Source: Paenibacillus cellulositrophicus
GTDB taxonomy: Bacteria; Bacillota; Bacilli; Paenibacillales; Paenibacillaceae
Direction of reading: 5' to 3'
Length of the DNA stretch: 64,000 nucleotides
Assembly: GCF_009363095.1 (NCBI RefSeq)
Contig: NZ_CP045295.1
Span: 2,728,001-2,792,000, forward strand
Part shown: piece by piece, positions 8,526-17,045 of the stretch
Position numbering within the stretch: the stretch's first letter is position 1
How the letters are laid out: each line of letters starts with the position of its first letter
Translations under genes and position numbers: made by a program
Notes under the pieces: generated by a model
Seen by the model: only the letters and a program-made list of their open reading frames with translations
Databases searched by the model: none
Told to the model about the DNA's origin: nothing

Positions 8526-9377
8526 TTACTGCAGCTTCATCTGGCTGCGGAGCATCCGATCGAGGAGTTTGTCTGGGAGAATACGGACCAGTCGGGTCAG
8601 CAGCGCGGAATCGCGACCGACCGTATAGCGGGTGCGCGGCTTACTTACGTGGATGGCTCGTGAAACCACTGCTGCCACTTTCTCGGGGCGGATACCGTCC
8701 GTTGCCCATGTTTCAGCCTGAGCCTTCACGGCATCAAAAAGACGATCATGGCGCCTGTGCTGGTCCGGTGTCATTAACTTGGCCAGCCGCTCCGCTGTCG
8801 TAATCCCTTGTTCCGACAGGCCCGTGCTGACGCCACCCGGCGTGATCATGATGACCTTGAGGCCAAACGAGGACATCTCCCTGCGGAGACTGTCATTGAT
8901 CGCTTCCATAGCATACTTTGCAGCCGAATAAATTCCGAACCCGGGCATGGAGACCTTGCCCCCAAGCGAACCGATATTGACCACGCGCCCTCCGCTGTTC
9001 AGCAAGGCCGGGGTAAGCGACTGAATAACCGCGACCTGTCCGATCACGCTGACTTCGATCTGGCGCCGAAATTCATCCAGCGGAACCATCTCGAGAGGGG
9101 CATTAACGGCGATGCCGGCATTGTTGACCACGGCCCGCAAAGGGCGACCAAGCGGATCTTGCTCCACCCGTTCGGCCAGCGCCTTTAGTGTGTTGATATT
9201 GGTAACATCGACGATCACCGGTTCGATATTTTTGCGTTTGATTTTGTCGGCGTCTTCCTGACGACGAACCCCCGCCAAAACATGAAATCCTTCAGCGGCG
9301 AGCTGCTCCGCAGTAGCCCTGCCGATGCCGCTGGACGTACCTGTGACGACGACCAGCTCTTGAGTTTTAGATGGCAT
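8526..9377 (-). CDS. short-chain dehydrogenase/reductase under TetR-type control
   Basis: 283 residues. It has TGTSSGIG near residue 12, NNAGI at about residue 85, NIGSLGG with the catalytic serine and YSAAK. The C-terminus is longer than in FabG-like SDRs and has RTRYTVGRDSALLTRLVRILPDKLLDRMLR, typical of the 17-beta-HSD/YciK-like SDRs that act on lipids or steroids in other bacteria. The start at ATG 9377 is set by TAGGAGGG. Three copies of a 15-bp operator lie 38-100 bases upstream, and the same operator precedes the TetR gene at 9645, so this gene is the probable target of that repressor. Confidence 0.9.
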   Translation of the reverse strand: MPSKTQELVVVTGTSSGIGRATAEQLAAEGFHVLAGVRRQEDADKIKRKNIEPVIVDVTNINTLKALAERVEQDPLGRPLRAVVNNAGIAVNAPLEMVPLDEFRRQIEVSVIGQVAVIQSLTPALLNSGGRVVNIGSLGGKVSMPGFGIYSAAKYAMEAINDSLRREMSSFGLKVIMITPGGVSTGLSEQGITTAERLAKLMTPDQHRRHDRLFDAVKAQAETWATDGIRPEKVAAVVSRAIHVSKPRTRYTVGRDSALLTRLVRILPDKLLDRMLRSQMKLQ

Positions 9378-9414
9378 AGTAACCCTCCTAGGTTTGATAA
9401 GATGTGGATCACGG

Positions 9415-9476
9415 TATAGCACTGTTATACGGGTATTATAGCACCGCTATACAAAGCTGTCTATAGCGGTGCTATA
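9415..9476 (-). promoter_or_regulatory. three TetR-type operators upstream of the SDR
   Basis: Three 15-bp palindromes of the form TATAGC(N)3GYTATA occur: TATAGCACTGTTATA at 9415-9429, TATAGCACCGCTATA at 9437-9451 and TATAGCGGTGCTATA at 9462-9476. The last two are also reverse complements of each other. The same sequence type is present at 10229 in front of the TetR gene. Confidence 0.8.
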
Positions 9477-9540
9477 TATTTTCTAGAAGTGTTGTCCTGC
9501 GGTTCGAACATCGTTTGACTCGCATCCTCCAGACATAAAA

Positions 9541-9584
9541 AAGATCGCCGTCCTCCTGGTGGTCCAGGTTGGATAGGCGATCTT
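9541..9584 (-). terminator. terminator after the TetR gene
   Basis: Stem AAGATCGCC (9541-9549) / GGCGATCTT (9576-9584) with T-rich sequence on the minus-strand side. It separates the TetR gene from the downstream operators and SDR. Confidence 0.75.
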
Positions 9585-9644
9585 TCTTATGCGTCTCTAA
9601 ATTAGGGCTTTGCCTGGGGTCGCCAGGCTCTGTCATCGAATTCC

Positions 9645-10220
9645 TCATTTTGAATCGTCTTCCGGCTTTTGGATCAAAATGATCTGCATTACGCTTTCCC
9701 GAATGAGATCAACGACGTCGGGCTGGGGGGGGGGTGTCTTACGAACCTGGGCCGTCACATACAGCCAAGAGGCCGTATTCGCAGAAGCCCAGACCAGATC
9801 TGCCGCAGCCTGGACTGACACTGCCAGTTTACCTTCGTCGGCGACTCTCTGAACATTTTGCACCAGTGCTTGGTGCGACTGATCTGCCGCCTCGATATGA
9901 GCTCCCTCGAGCAACCGCCCCATCATCGCCGCATAAATCCGAGGACGGGCTGCCGCGAAGCGGACATAGTCATCCCATCCTTGACGAAGAGCCATCTCTG
10001 GAATAGCGGATTCCACAGCGGCAATCTTGCTTTTAAATAACTGTTTGAACGCTTCTACTATAGCTGCACTCAGGAGTCCATCGGCACTGCCGAAATGATG
10101 GTAGAGCGTAGGAGCCGTAACCTGTGCGATCGCAGTTACGGCTCGCGTCGAAAATTGGGCTCCGCCCTCCTCTTCGAGTACCTTAAGAGCAGCTGCCAAT
10201 ATTTTGTCATATGTGTTCAT
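9645..10220 (-). CDS. TetR/AcrR-family repressor
   Basis: 191 residues. The helix-turn-helix covers about residues 5-50 (DKILAAALKVLEEEG, then TRAVTAIAQVTAPTLYHHFGS). The C-terminal helical ligand domain has a family-typical length. An operator TATAGCAGCGCTATA (10229-10243) overlaps the presumed promoter just upstream of the ATG, and three more copies are in front of the downstream SDR gene. This supports autorepression and control of that SDR. The ligand is unknown. Confidence 0.9.
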   Translation of the reverse strand: MNTYDKILAAALKVLEEEGGAQFSTRAVTAIAQVTAPTLYHHFGSADGLLSAAIVEAFKQLFKSKIAAVESAIPEMALRQGWDDYVRFAAARPRIYAAMMGRLLEGAHIEAADQSHQALVQNVQRVADEGKLAVSVQAAADLVWASANTASWLYVTAQVRKTPPPQPDVVDLIRESVMQIILIQKPEDDSK

Positions 10221-10228
10221 ACGCCCAT

Positions 10229-10243
10229 TATAGCAGCGCTATA
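10229..10243 (-). promoter_or_regulatory. TetR operator, autoregulatory
   Basis: A perfect 15-bp palindrome TATAGCAGCGCTATA lies 9 bases upstream of the TetR start codon. It matches the three sites at 9415-9476. Confidence 0.8.
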
Positions 10244-10310
10244 CACGAATGTCCATAAGGAAGGTTGTACGCTTAGGGTTTTTATTGTTTTAACGATATA
10301 TGTAAACTGC

Positions 10311-10390
10311 TCTATAGCTAAATAAAGACGGCAGCCATGCTTCTTGGCCGGCTGCCGACTTGTATTTTAAGCAATCGTCCCCGTTAGAGC
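10311..10390 (+). repeat. boundary repeat unit R3
   Basis: Degenerate left part CTATAGCTAAATAAAG, hairpin CGGCAGCC (10329-10336) / GGCTGCCG (10350-10357), linker TTTTAAGCAATCG and right motif TCCCCGTTAGAGC (10378-10390). It lies 22 bases 3' of the stop codon of the DHFR-like gene. Confidence 0.7.
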
Positions 10391-10411
10391 GGAACACCTT
10401 GTACGGCACGA

Positions 10412-10981
10412 CTATTTCTCCAACTCATAGCGGGTCGCGATAATGCCCGACTTGAACGTTCGGCTGGACAGCAGCTTGAGCCTGATTTTCTCGACGCCTC
10501 CGTCGAAAACCGAATTTCCACCGCCCAGGACAACCGGACAAATCGTCAGTAGAAATTCGTCGATCAGGCCGAGCTCAAGCAGCGTCTTCGCAGCCCCCGG
10601 GCTGCCGAAGATAACGAGATTTTTGCCAGGCTCCTCCTTGAGTGCCTTGATTTCCTCTGCGATATTGTCCTTGATCAGGATCGTATTGTTCCATTCAGCC
10701 TTGTCCATCGTGCCGGAGATGACGATCTTCTTAACATCCTGCACCCATTTGGCATGCTCCATATCGTGCCTCGACGCATTCGGATTATCCAGAACCGTGG
10801 GCCAGTAGCTCTCCATCATCCGATACGTCGTGCGTCCGTATACGGGAGAGCCAACTTCGGCTACGACCTCCTCGGCGTACTTCTCAAATTCCTCGTTATA
10901 CGGAATCCAATCTAGCCCTCCGTTCGAATCCGACGCATACCCGTCTAGCGACACATGCATGAACAATACGAGTTTCCTCAT
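10412..10981 (-). CDS. dihydrofolate reductase-like protein (RibD C-terminal domain family)
   Basis: 189 residues, the full length of single-domain RibD_C proteins of the YwjB/YyaP type. It has MRKLVLFMHVSLDGYASDSNGGLDW at the N-terminus, GRTTYRMMESYWP, the strand NLVIFGSPGAAKTLLELGLIDEF and a PVVLGGGNSVFDGG loop, which corresponds to the NADPH site. It is presumably a cytosolic NADPH-dependent reductase with unknown substrate. The start at ATG 10981 follows GGAGGAG; the open frame continues to 11071 without support. It is a single gene between repeat sites R3 and R4. Confidence 0.9.
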   Translation of the reverse strand: MRKLVLFMHVSLDGYASDSNGGLDWIPYNEEFEKYAEEVVAEVGSPVYGRTTYRMMESYWPTVLDNPNASRHDMEHAKWVQDVKKIVISGTMDKAEWNNTILIKDNIAEEIKALKEEPGKNLVIFGSPGAAKTLLELGLIDEFLLTICPVVLGGGNSVFDGGVEKIRLKLLSSRTFKSGIIATRYELEK

Positions 10982-11134
10982 GTCTGTTTCTCCTCCGTTT
11001 TCGAATTTATCTTGTTCTATTTTTGGCACTTGTCCTGTGTTTGATCTGCTGTTAGGTTCACTATAAATCATTACGTAACGTAAGGTTCAAGGGGGAATCA
11101 GAATTTTTTTGCAGACAGCCATGTTGCGCAAAAC

Positions 11135-11207
11135 TGCCCGTTAGCTTAAATGCTTACTTCTTTAGCCATTTTAATCCCCCATTGCTGCTAACTGTCCTTA
11201 GCTTATG
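11135..11207 (+). repeat. boundary repeat R4
   Basis: Left motif CTGCCCGTTAGCTTAA (11135-11150). A variant right motif CTGTCCTTAGCTTATG (11192-11207) lies 17 bases before the stop of the next minus-strand gene. The central hairpin is not conserved in this copy. Confidence 0.65.
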
Positions 11208-11224
11208 TATCATCAATATTTGTT

Positions 11225-11926
11225 TTAAGATTGTGAAGCTAAAACCCTTCTAATAATTTTTTTCGCAGCATCTTCCGCAGATTTCAAAGCACCTGTTTCT
11301 TTGGCTTCCTTAAAAAAATTCGCAACTGCTAGTCCTTTTTGGTTCCGTGCCACCTCCTGCATAGAAGTATCAACCATACCCGGATCTACCTTGTATATGG
11401 TTAACGATTTATGATCCTCCAATTGTATGCAGGACGTGAACATATTCAAAGCAGCCTTTGAAGCACAGTACACGCTCATGCCAGCCACCGCATCTTTAGC
11501 GGAACCAGAGGATACGTTTACAATGATTCGATGAACATTCTTCTCATCCGTTTGGTTTATTAAAGACTGGGTTAACAAGATCGGAGCTAACAAGTTTGTT
11601 TGTATACTTTTTACTGCGTCTTCAGGTCTACAATCGTCTATATTCCCTAAAGGTGTTACCTGAGCTGCGTTATTAATCAATGTAATCGACTCTATTTCGT
11701 CATGAACACGTTCCATTATTCCTCTAATTAATTCTGAAATGCCATCTATGTTTTGTAGATCATATTTTACAAAATGTAATTTACAACGGTGTTGAGCTGC
11801 AAATTCGATCAGAGAGTCATTATGGTTTCTTGCAACTGCAAAGATAAGATGATTACGGTTAATAAGCTGTTTACAGATCTCATAACCCAAACCACGAGAT
11901 GTACCTGTAATAATAAATGCTCTCAT
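11225..11926 (-). CDS. short-chain dehydrogenase, benzil reductase/sepiapterin reductase-like
   Basis: 233 residues. It starts MRAFIITGTSRGLG and has NNAAQVTPLG for the NNAG site, VNVSSGSAKDA with the catalytic serine and YCASK with Tyr/Lys. The segments VDPGMVDTSMQ and FKEAKETGALKSAEDAA parallel Bacillus YueD, an NADPH-dependent benzil reductase of the sepiapterin reductase subgroup. It probably reduces a dicarbonyl or pteridine-like substrate. It is a single gene between repeat sites R4 and R5. Confidence 0.88.
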   Translation of the reverse strand: MRAFIITGTSRGLGYEICKQLINRNHLIFAVARNHNDSLIEFAAQHRCKLHFVKYDLQNIDGISELIRGIMERVHDEIESITLINNAAQVTPLGNIDDCRPEDAVKSIQTNLLAPILLTQSLINQTDEKNVHRIIVNVSSGSAKDAVAGMSVYCASKAALNMFTSCIQLEDHKSLTIYKVDPGMVDTSMQEVARNQKGLAVANFFKEAKETGALKSAEDAAKKIIRRVLASQS

Positions 11927-11988
11927 ATATTCTCCCTCTTTCCATTTGTTTGGCGATTATCTATTGCTTCGATTCGTTCTTATGTATT

Positions 11989-12050
11989 CCTGCCCGTTAG
12001 CTTAATATATAAAAGGAGCAGCTAGTTGCCACCGGCAAAAACTGCTCCTT
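11989..12050 (+). repeat. boundary repeat R5
   Basis: Left motif CCTGCCCGTTAGCTTAAT (11989-12006) and hairpin AAGGAGCAG (12013-12021) / CTGCTCCTT (12042-12050). The right motif is not recognisable. It lies 3' of the broken phosphotransferase gene. Confidence 0.75.
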
Positions 12051-12086
12051 CATTTTTGTAGCACTAATATCGATCTATAAAGTTAC

Positions 12087-13035
12087 CTAGAAATAATTAT
12101 TCTTTTGAACCCACATTTTTATAAATTTAATATTATTGTCCCAAAAGTCATCATCACATTCGCCTACATTGTATATTTCTCTATATGTGAAGTTATGTCC
12201 TATCATCCATAGACTTCTTACTGTTGCGAGTAAGGGAATGGCCTGCAATTCAATTTTATAATTCCCTCACTTCTGTGTACCCTTTTAAAAATGCTTTCCA
12301 CAATCCATCTTCAAATGCAAAATCCCATCGTACACTACCTAAGTCATAGGCAAGAAATCCATTAGCACAACAATCAAAGTCAGATATAGTAAATTTATTA
12401 TTGTCTATGTAAACATTCATTAAATGAAGGTCTCCGTGGCAAGTTCCCTTATGTAAATGATGTACAGGCAACTTAGTTATTTTATCTCTCATGACTAGGG
12501 CTAAATGTTCTAGATATTTTAAATCATCAGATCTATAAGATAAAAATGAACGGATAATCTCTAATGGGCGATCGATAATATGAAACAAATCTAAATCGAA
12601 TGTTCGTTGATGCTTTGCTTCAAACCCACTTGCTGCCTTTTGGAAAGTTGCAATAAATTAACCATATAAATAACTAACTTCTTTTGTTGGATCAGGAAAA
12701 TTACCTAGAGCAAATGAGAAGACTACAAATTCTGCTATTCCTGAAGGACAAGTTATTTCTGTAATATACAAACCATCATTTCGAGGGATTGGAAAGGAAA
12801 CATTCAATCCTCTTTTTTTCAAAAAATTAATGAACTCTAACTCAAATAGTATTTCATTTTGATTCCTAATACCATTTCTATAAACTCTTATAAAGTATGT
12901 CTTTCCTTCATTGGTTTGAATAACATAATTATCATGAAAGTTATGACCAGAAAAAGTACATTGAGTTACCAAGATGTCATAATCATCCATTAAGATCGAA
13001 ACTAGTACGTCGTTGTTTATTGGTTCAGAGCTCAT
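12087..13035 (-). pseudogene. broken aminoglycoside phosphotransferase/choline kinase-like gene
   Basis: Reading from ATG 13035, the protein has the kinase N-lobe (NFHDNYVIQTNEGKTYFIRV) and runs to an in-frame TAA at 12658-12660. The same frame then continues with HGDLHLMNV (the catalytic HxDxxxxN motif) and ISDFDCC (metal-binding DFD). It stops at 12256 after GYTEVREL. The rest of the C-terminus (beginning IELQAIPLLATVRSLWMIG) is intact in a frame shifted by one, ending at a TAG at 12087-12089. There are thus two lesions: a nonsense codon and a frameshift. The intact ancestor would be about 315 residues, normal for APH enzymes. It lies between repeat sites R5 and R6. Confidence 0.88.
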
Positions 13036-13130
13036 TTCAATACCCCCAAATACTAAATGATTGAGACTACCGTTGCTCGATAGCTTACTGCCTTCAGTAC
13101 TCTCAGATAAATTGACGAGGGATTCTTATT

Positions 13131-13200
13131 ACAGCAGCCGGTCAAAGACCCGGATGCCTTTAATGTCTTCATTGAGTTATCGTTTCCCTTTAGCACTCAG
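13131..13200 (+). repeat. boundary repeat R6
   Basis: Imperfect hairpin GCAGCCGG...CCGGATGCC, then TTCATTGAGTTATCG and a right motif TTTCCCTTTAGCACTCAG (13183-13200) that overlaps the stop codon region of the lipoprotein gene. The left motif is lost. Confidence 0.65.
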
Positions 13201-13550
13201 TATCTTGGAAAATAACCCACAATGGAATTATCTTCTGGATTAATTACTACAACAATTGGACCCAGTAAACCATCTTGGTCAGTTGAAAAACTGACCATTA
13301 CCAACTCCTGATTCTTTAGACGGCTCCTATCCTTCTGTGGTGCAATCCATTGATCTTTGTATTTAAACGTTGAAACATCCGCCTCTGTCCAGTTCTTTAC
13401 AACATGCTTTCTTTGTTCGGTATCAACAGCATTCCAAGCAATTTCTCTATATTTTGATTGTTCTTCATCTGTTAATACAAGTTGTTCCTGACAAGCAGAT
13501 AGTACAAATACACTCACAGTAAATAAGAGCATTAACAACTTCGTAAGCAT
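13197..13550 (-). CDS. small lipoprotein of unknown function
   Basis: 117 residues. It has a signal peptide with a hydrophobic core (MLTKLLMLLFTVSVFVLS) and lipobox LSAC, so cleavage and lipidation before Cys19 or so is expected and the mature protein is extracellular, membrane-anchored. The rest is hydrophilic with a two-strand C-terminus (LGPIVVVINPEDNSIVGYF) and no motif I recognise. The start is ATG 13550 with a weak GGGGG ribosome site. It is the only gene between repeat sites R6 and R7. Confidence 0.75.
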   Translation of the reverse strand: MLTKLLMLLFTVSVFVLSACQEQLVLTDEEQSKYREIAWNAVDTEQRKHVVKNWTEADVSTFKYKDQWIAPQKDRSRLKNQELVMVSFSTDQDGLLGPIVVVINPEDNSIVGYFPRY

Positions 13551-13570
13551 TGCAATCCCCCTTGTATACC

Positions 13571-13632
13571 TTCAACTGCCGCCGGCAAAACTGCTCCATG
13601 GTGTGTTGAGTTATAATACCCTGTTAGCGTAA
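13571..13632 (+). repeat. boundary repeat R7, decayed
   Basis: TGCCGCCGGCAAAACTGCTCC resembles the 3' half of the R5 hairpin. It is followed by TGTTGAGTTATAATACCCTG and a right motif CCCTGTTAGCGTAAT (13618-13632). No gene stop lies beside it. Confidence 0.6.
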
Positions 13633-13723
13633 TTCCAACATCCGTCGGTCAGACGGAGGAACTTAGTCTGGTCAAAACAGTTAATTATTTCTCTGTCTCA
13701 TTAAAGTTTCCTTTTTTAACCGT

Positions 13724-13775
13724 CCTGCCCGTTAGCTTAATGAAAAAAGCAGCCAGCTTTTGTCGGCTGCCTTCA
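13724..13775 (+). repeat. boundary repeat R8
   Basis: Left motif CCTGCCCGTTAGCTTAATG (13724-13742) and hairpin GCAGCC (13749-13754) / GGCTGC (13765-13770) followed by CTTCAAATG. No right motif is seen; a copy of the second repeat family follows at 13822. Confidence 0.75.
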
Positions 13776-13821
13776 AATGTTGTTCTTGTTTGTTCTGCTT
13801 GTTTTTATGTCTTCTAGTTCT

Positions 13822-13889
13822 GACAAGTACTTATATTGTTAAAAGAAAAAACAGCCGCAGTGACGCGCTGTTAAGCATGTTTGTTCTTG
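13822..13889 (-). repeat. second repeat family, copy II-a
   Basis: On the plus strand it reads GACAAGTACTTATATTGTTA, then an A-rich run, a small GC hairpin (CAGCCGCAGTGACGCGCTG) and TTTGTTCTTG. The pattern (tract, GCCGC/GCG hairpin, GTTCTTG) recurs at 21641, 27404, 32490 and 34087. Confidence 0.5.
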
Positions 13890-13896
13890 AAAAAAA

Positions 13897-13922
13897 CGGC
13901 TAAGGAATCATATCCTTAGCCG
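13897..13922 (-). terminator. Rho-independent terminator of the Rieske gene
   Basis: A perfect 10-bp stem CGGCTAAGGA (13897-13906) / TCCTTAGCCG (13913-13922) is followed by TTTTTT on the minus strand, 12 bases beyond the Rieske stop codon. Confidence 0.88.
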
Positions 13923-13933
13923 CAAACCAAGCT

Positions 13934-14296
13934 TCAATTCCGTTCACGCAACACAATAAATACCCCGGTATCGTCGGTTTCCACCGGATAACCACGCAGC
14001 TTCGCGTCGCTGCCTGAAGCCAGGTGATGACCGCTCTTCAGGTCAAATTCCCAGCCGTGCCATGGGCATCGCAGCACTCGATCTTCCAATCCGTAACAAT
14101 AATCGTAAACATCGGAAGGAAGCCGGGTCCCTCGAATCGCCCCTGCGCATACCGGCGCCGCCGCATGCGGGCAAACGTTACGCCACGCATAGTATTGACC
14201 TTCGATCCGAAACAGGCCGATTTCCATCTCTTTCACTTTTACGATAAGTTTGCCGCCGTCGCTGATCGCATCTGGCTCCGCCACTTTCACTCTCAT
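13934..14296 (-). CDS. Rieske [2Fe-2S] ferredoxin-like protein
   Basis: 120 residues. The cluster ligands are visible as Cys42-x-His44 in NVCPHAAAP and Cys77-x2-His80 in RCPWHGWEF, matching CxH...CxxH. There is no signal peptide, so it is cytosolic. In size and pattern it is a stand-alone ferredoxin of the dioxygenase/nitrite reductase small-subunit type, likely an electron carrier. Its ATG overlaps the last 4 bases of the amidohydrolase gene upstream, implying translational coupling. No oxygenase subunit is nearby, so its electron acceptor is unclear. Confidence 0.92.
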   Translation of the reverse strand: MRVKVAEPDAISDGGKLIVKVKEMEIGLFRIEGQYYAWRNVCPHAAAPVCAGAIRGTRLPSDVYDYCYGLEDRVLRCPWHGWEFDLKSGHHLASGSDAKLRGYPVETDDTGVFIVLRERN

Positions 14297-15387
14297 GCGG
14301 GACCCGCCTCCTTAGACCCCTCCGGGATCGGGAAGCCGTACAACTCTGCCGCGTTATCCCCTAGAATACGCTCTTTCAACTTCTGAGGGAGGTTTCTCAG
14401 CACGACTTTTGGATTGTCAAAGTCCCAATGCGGGTAGTCGGATGAGAACATGGCGATCTGTTCAGCATGCATCATCTGAAAGATTTGCAGCAGATGTTCC
14501 GGCTGCTTCGGTTCTTCGATCGGTTGCGTTGTTACCCGCACATGCTCCACAATATACTCCGATGGTAGACGCTTGAGCCATGGCGTGGTATCGCGCAGCG
14601 CTTTATAGTTTTTGTCCATGCGCCACATCAAATGGGGCAGCCAGGCTATACCGCCTTCGATCGCTACAAATTTAAGCTTCGGATATTTTTCGAACACCCC
14701 TTCGCATACCAGGCTATTGATATGAGTCATAAAATTCGCAGGTAGAATATTGTGCCATTCCATATACCGGGTCGGGTACCCGGCCGGTGTCGGGGCGCCG
14801 GATATCCCCTTCCCTTCCGTGCCCGGATGAATGGCGACCGGCAGTCCATTCCGTTCTGCTGCTTCATAGATCGGATGGTAAAAGCGGTTGCCGTACGGCA
14901 TACGCGCTCCGCTTCCCATAACGACCTGCACCATGCCCGGATGCGACCCCATCCTGTCGATCTCTTTGACGGCTTCGGCCGGATCGGAATGGTTAATCTG
15001 AATGGAGCCTTTGAATTTCGGGCTGACGCTAAGCCAATGATCCGCCAGCCAATCGTTGAAGGCGGCAGCTACGGCATTCGCATAGTCCGGATCGGCGTGA
15101 AGAGAAAGGCCCTGTTCTCCCCCACCTGTTAGTATGCCATAATCGATTCCGAACGGTTCCATATAATGCTGCAGAACAAACTGCGGATTGCTTCCGGGTG
15201 TGGCGCCATTGTCGGGCTTTGCATCCTGACGCAATACACCTACGGGCGAATAATACTGCCCGTGCACACCGATACCGCTTTCGAGCCATTGTTGGTGCCA
15301 TACTTTCGGTAAATAAGGCAGCAAGTCCTGCAGTTTGTCGATCGCATTGTGGATGTCAGCATCAACGATAAACGATGCGGATTGCAT
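14293..15387 (-). CDS. amidohydrolase-family metal-dependent hydrolase/decarboxylase (Amidohydro_2)
   Basis: 364 residues. It begins DADIHNAI, where an Asp-x-His takes the place of the usual HxH. A central AIHPGTEGKG supplies the strand-5/6 histidine, FVAIEGGIAWLPHLMWRMD is the typical helix after strand 7, and FSSDYPHWDFD gives the catalytic Asp region. This matches the ACMS/gamma-resorcylate decarboxylase-like Amidohydro_2 group, which hydrolyse or decarboxylate lactones and aromatic acids. The start is set by AAGGAGGG. It is coupled to the Rieske gene and follows a sugar-transporter operon on the same strand. Confidence 0.9.
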   Translation of the reverse strand: MQSASFIVDADIHNAIDKLQDLLPYLPKVWHQQWLESGIGVHGQYYSPVGVLRQDAKPDNGATPGSNPQFVLQHYMEPFGIDYGILTGGGEQGLSLHADPDYANAVAAAFNDWLADHWLSVSPKFKGSIQINHSDPAEAVKEIDRMGSHPGMVQVVMGSGARMPYGNRFYHPIYEAAERNGLPVAIHPGTEGKGISGAPTPAGYPTRYMEWHNILPANFMTHINSLVCEGVFEKYPKLKFVAIEGGIAWLPHLMWRMDKNYKALRDTTPWLKRLPSEYIVEHVRVTTQPIEEPKQPEHLLQIFQMMHAEQIAMFSSDYPHWDFDNPKVVLRNLPQKLKERILGDNAAELYGFPIPEGSKEAGPA

Positions 15388-15419
15388 TTCATGCCCTCCT
15401 TTGACTTGAATCTTACTGC

Positions 15420-16982
15420 TTACTTGGAACCATACGTGCGCTGATATGCCGTATTGTACATATCCAGCAGTTCATCGGAGCCGAGCTTCTTCAATTGATC
15501 CAAGAACTGCTGGTAGTTCGCGTCGGTAATCGGTGTCTTGCCTGTGACGAATTCGGTGATTTTCTGCTCCAGAAACTTGGTGAGCGGGGTCAGCTTTGAT
15601 TTTTCCAGATCGAGCTCTTCCGTAGTCTTCACGAGTGCCTTAGGGGCGGGAATGATGAACTTTTCATAGCTGCTGTTGATCGCTTTGCTTTTGTCGTCGA
15701 GACCTCTTTCCCACGTTTGACGTGCCAATGCGTTGTTCAGCGAAATGTTGTCGTACCATACGCCGAAATCGCGGCGCAGCGGCACATAGGGGCTAGCTCC
15801 GAACTCTTTCATGTAGACCGGCTTCCCGTCCTCAAGGGTATACGATTTGCCTTCAATACCGAGCGACAAATAATTGGTGCCCTCTTCACTCACTAGATAA
15901 TCAAGAAATTTGACGGCCCTTTCCTTATCTTTGACTTTCGCCGAAATGGCCCGCCCCACCGATCCTACGACCGGACGGGAAAACTGGTAGGTCTTTACGC
16001 CGTCTGCGGCAAACTCGGGAAGCGCATCCAGATCGTAATCCGGCGTGCCGGCTTGCTTCGCTTTGTCGATCGTCGGGTTCACTTCCGCCTTCCAGTAGTA
16101 GGTTACGGACGACTTCCCTTTTAAGAACCGTTCTTCCCACTGATCCGGAGTCAACAAATAAAATTCGGGGTCGAGCAGCTGCTCTGTATACAGCTTATTC
16201 ATAAATACAAGTGCATCTTTATATCCGCTATTGTACGGCGCGAACTCATACTTATCTTCTGTCGGACTTTGATTGAAAAAGCCTGTAATACCTGTGAAAA
16301 TCTTTCCGAATACGGTATACATTCCGGTATCCGCCGTGACCGGAGTATTAAAGCTGAGCGGGTAGCTGTCCGGCTCTTTAGCCTTCAAGTCTTTCAGGAA
16401 TTGATAAAATTCATTAATATTTGTCGGAGCTTTCAAGTTGTATTTATCCATCAAATCTTTGCGGGCCATCCAAATATAATTGAAGCCTTTCCCAGCAGGG
16501 TCACCTTCGAGTACAGGAACGTCGTAGATACCGCCATCCGCTCCAGTTGCCACAGCTTTCGCTTCGGGATAAGTTTCATAAAACTTTTTGAGATTGGGAG
16601 CGATATCCAAATAATCGTTCAAATTCAGGAACACGTTCTCCGGCCCGTTCTCCCTAGCCTCTTGATTTGTCGGCTGACTAAAATCAGTGACCGTGTTGGT
16701 AGCGATCATAATCTGCCGCTTCTCCGTCAGGCCTTCTTGGCTGACGACCTGCCAATCCACTTTGACGCCCGTTTTCGCTTCGATTTCCTTGAAAATCTCC
16801 CAATCATTCTTCACCTTTCCTTCCGGGCGATCGTAAACCAGCCAAGAGAACGAAATTGGCTTTTGTGAGTCTGTCCCTCCTCCATTTGCCCCTTCTTGCT
16901 TCCCGCCTTTTCCACTGCAGCCTGCGGTCAGAACGCCCAGCATAACGGCAGAAAGGATGATGGCCATCATTCTTTTACTCAC
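15420..16982 (-). CDS. extracellular solute-binding lipoprotein of a sugar ABC transporter (LplA type)
   Basis: 520 residues. A signal peptide with lipobox LTAGC near residue 20 is followed by a Gly/Lys-rich linker. The large mature domain is of the family-1 solute-binding type, with length and composition typical of Paenibacillus LplA-like proteins (about 500-550 residues). It captures an oligosaccharide or other carbohydrate on the cell surface and delivers it to the two permeases encoded upstream. The start is GTG 16982 with AAGGAGGG nine bases upstream. The ligand cannot be deduced, and no glycoside hydrolase gene is adjacent. Confidence 0.93.
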   Translation of the reverse strand: MSKRMMAIILSAVMLGVLTAGCSGKGGKQEGANGGGTDSQKPISFSWLVYDRPEGKVKNDWEIFKEIEAKTGVKVDWQVVSQEGLTEKRQIMIATNTVTDFSQPTNQEARENGPENVFLNLNDYLDIAPNLKKFYETYPEAKAVATGADGGIYDVPVLEGDPAGKGFNYIWMARKDLMDKYNLKAPTNINEFYQFLKDLKAKEPDSYPLSFNTPVTADTGMYTVFGKIFTGITGFFNQSPTEDKYEFAPYNSGYKDALVFMNKLYTEQLLDPEFYLLTPDQWEERFLKGKSSVTYYWKAEVNPTIDKAKQAGTPDYDLDALPEFAADGVKTYQFSRPVVGSVGRAISAKVKDKERAVKFLDYLVSEEGTNYLSLGIEGKSYTLEDGKPVYMKEFGASPYVPLRRDFGVWYDNISLNNALARQTWERGLDDKSKAINSSYEKFIIPAPKALVKTTEELDLEKSKLTPLTKFLEQKITEFVTGKTPITDANYQQFLDQLKKLGSDELLDMYNTAYQRTYGSK

Positions 16983-17045
16983 TTGTTTATACCCTCCTTA
17001 TATTGACATCGGATATATAGGAATAAGTTCCGATGGAATCTACAT

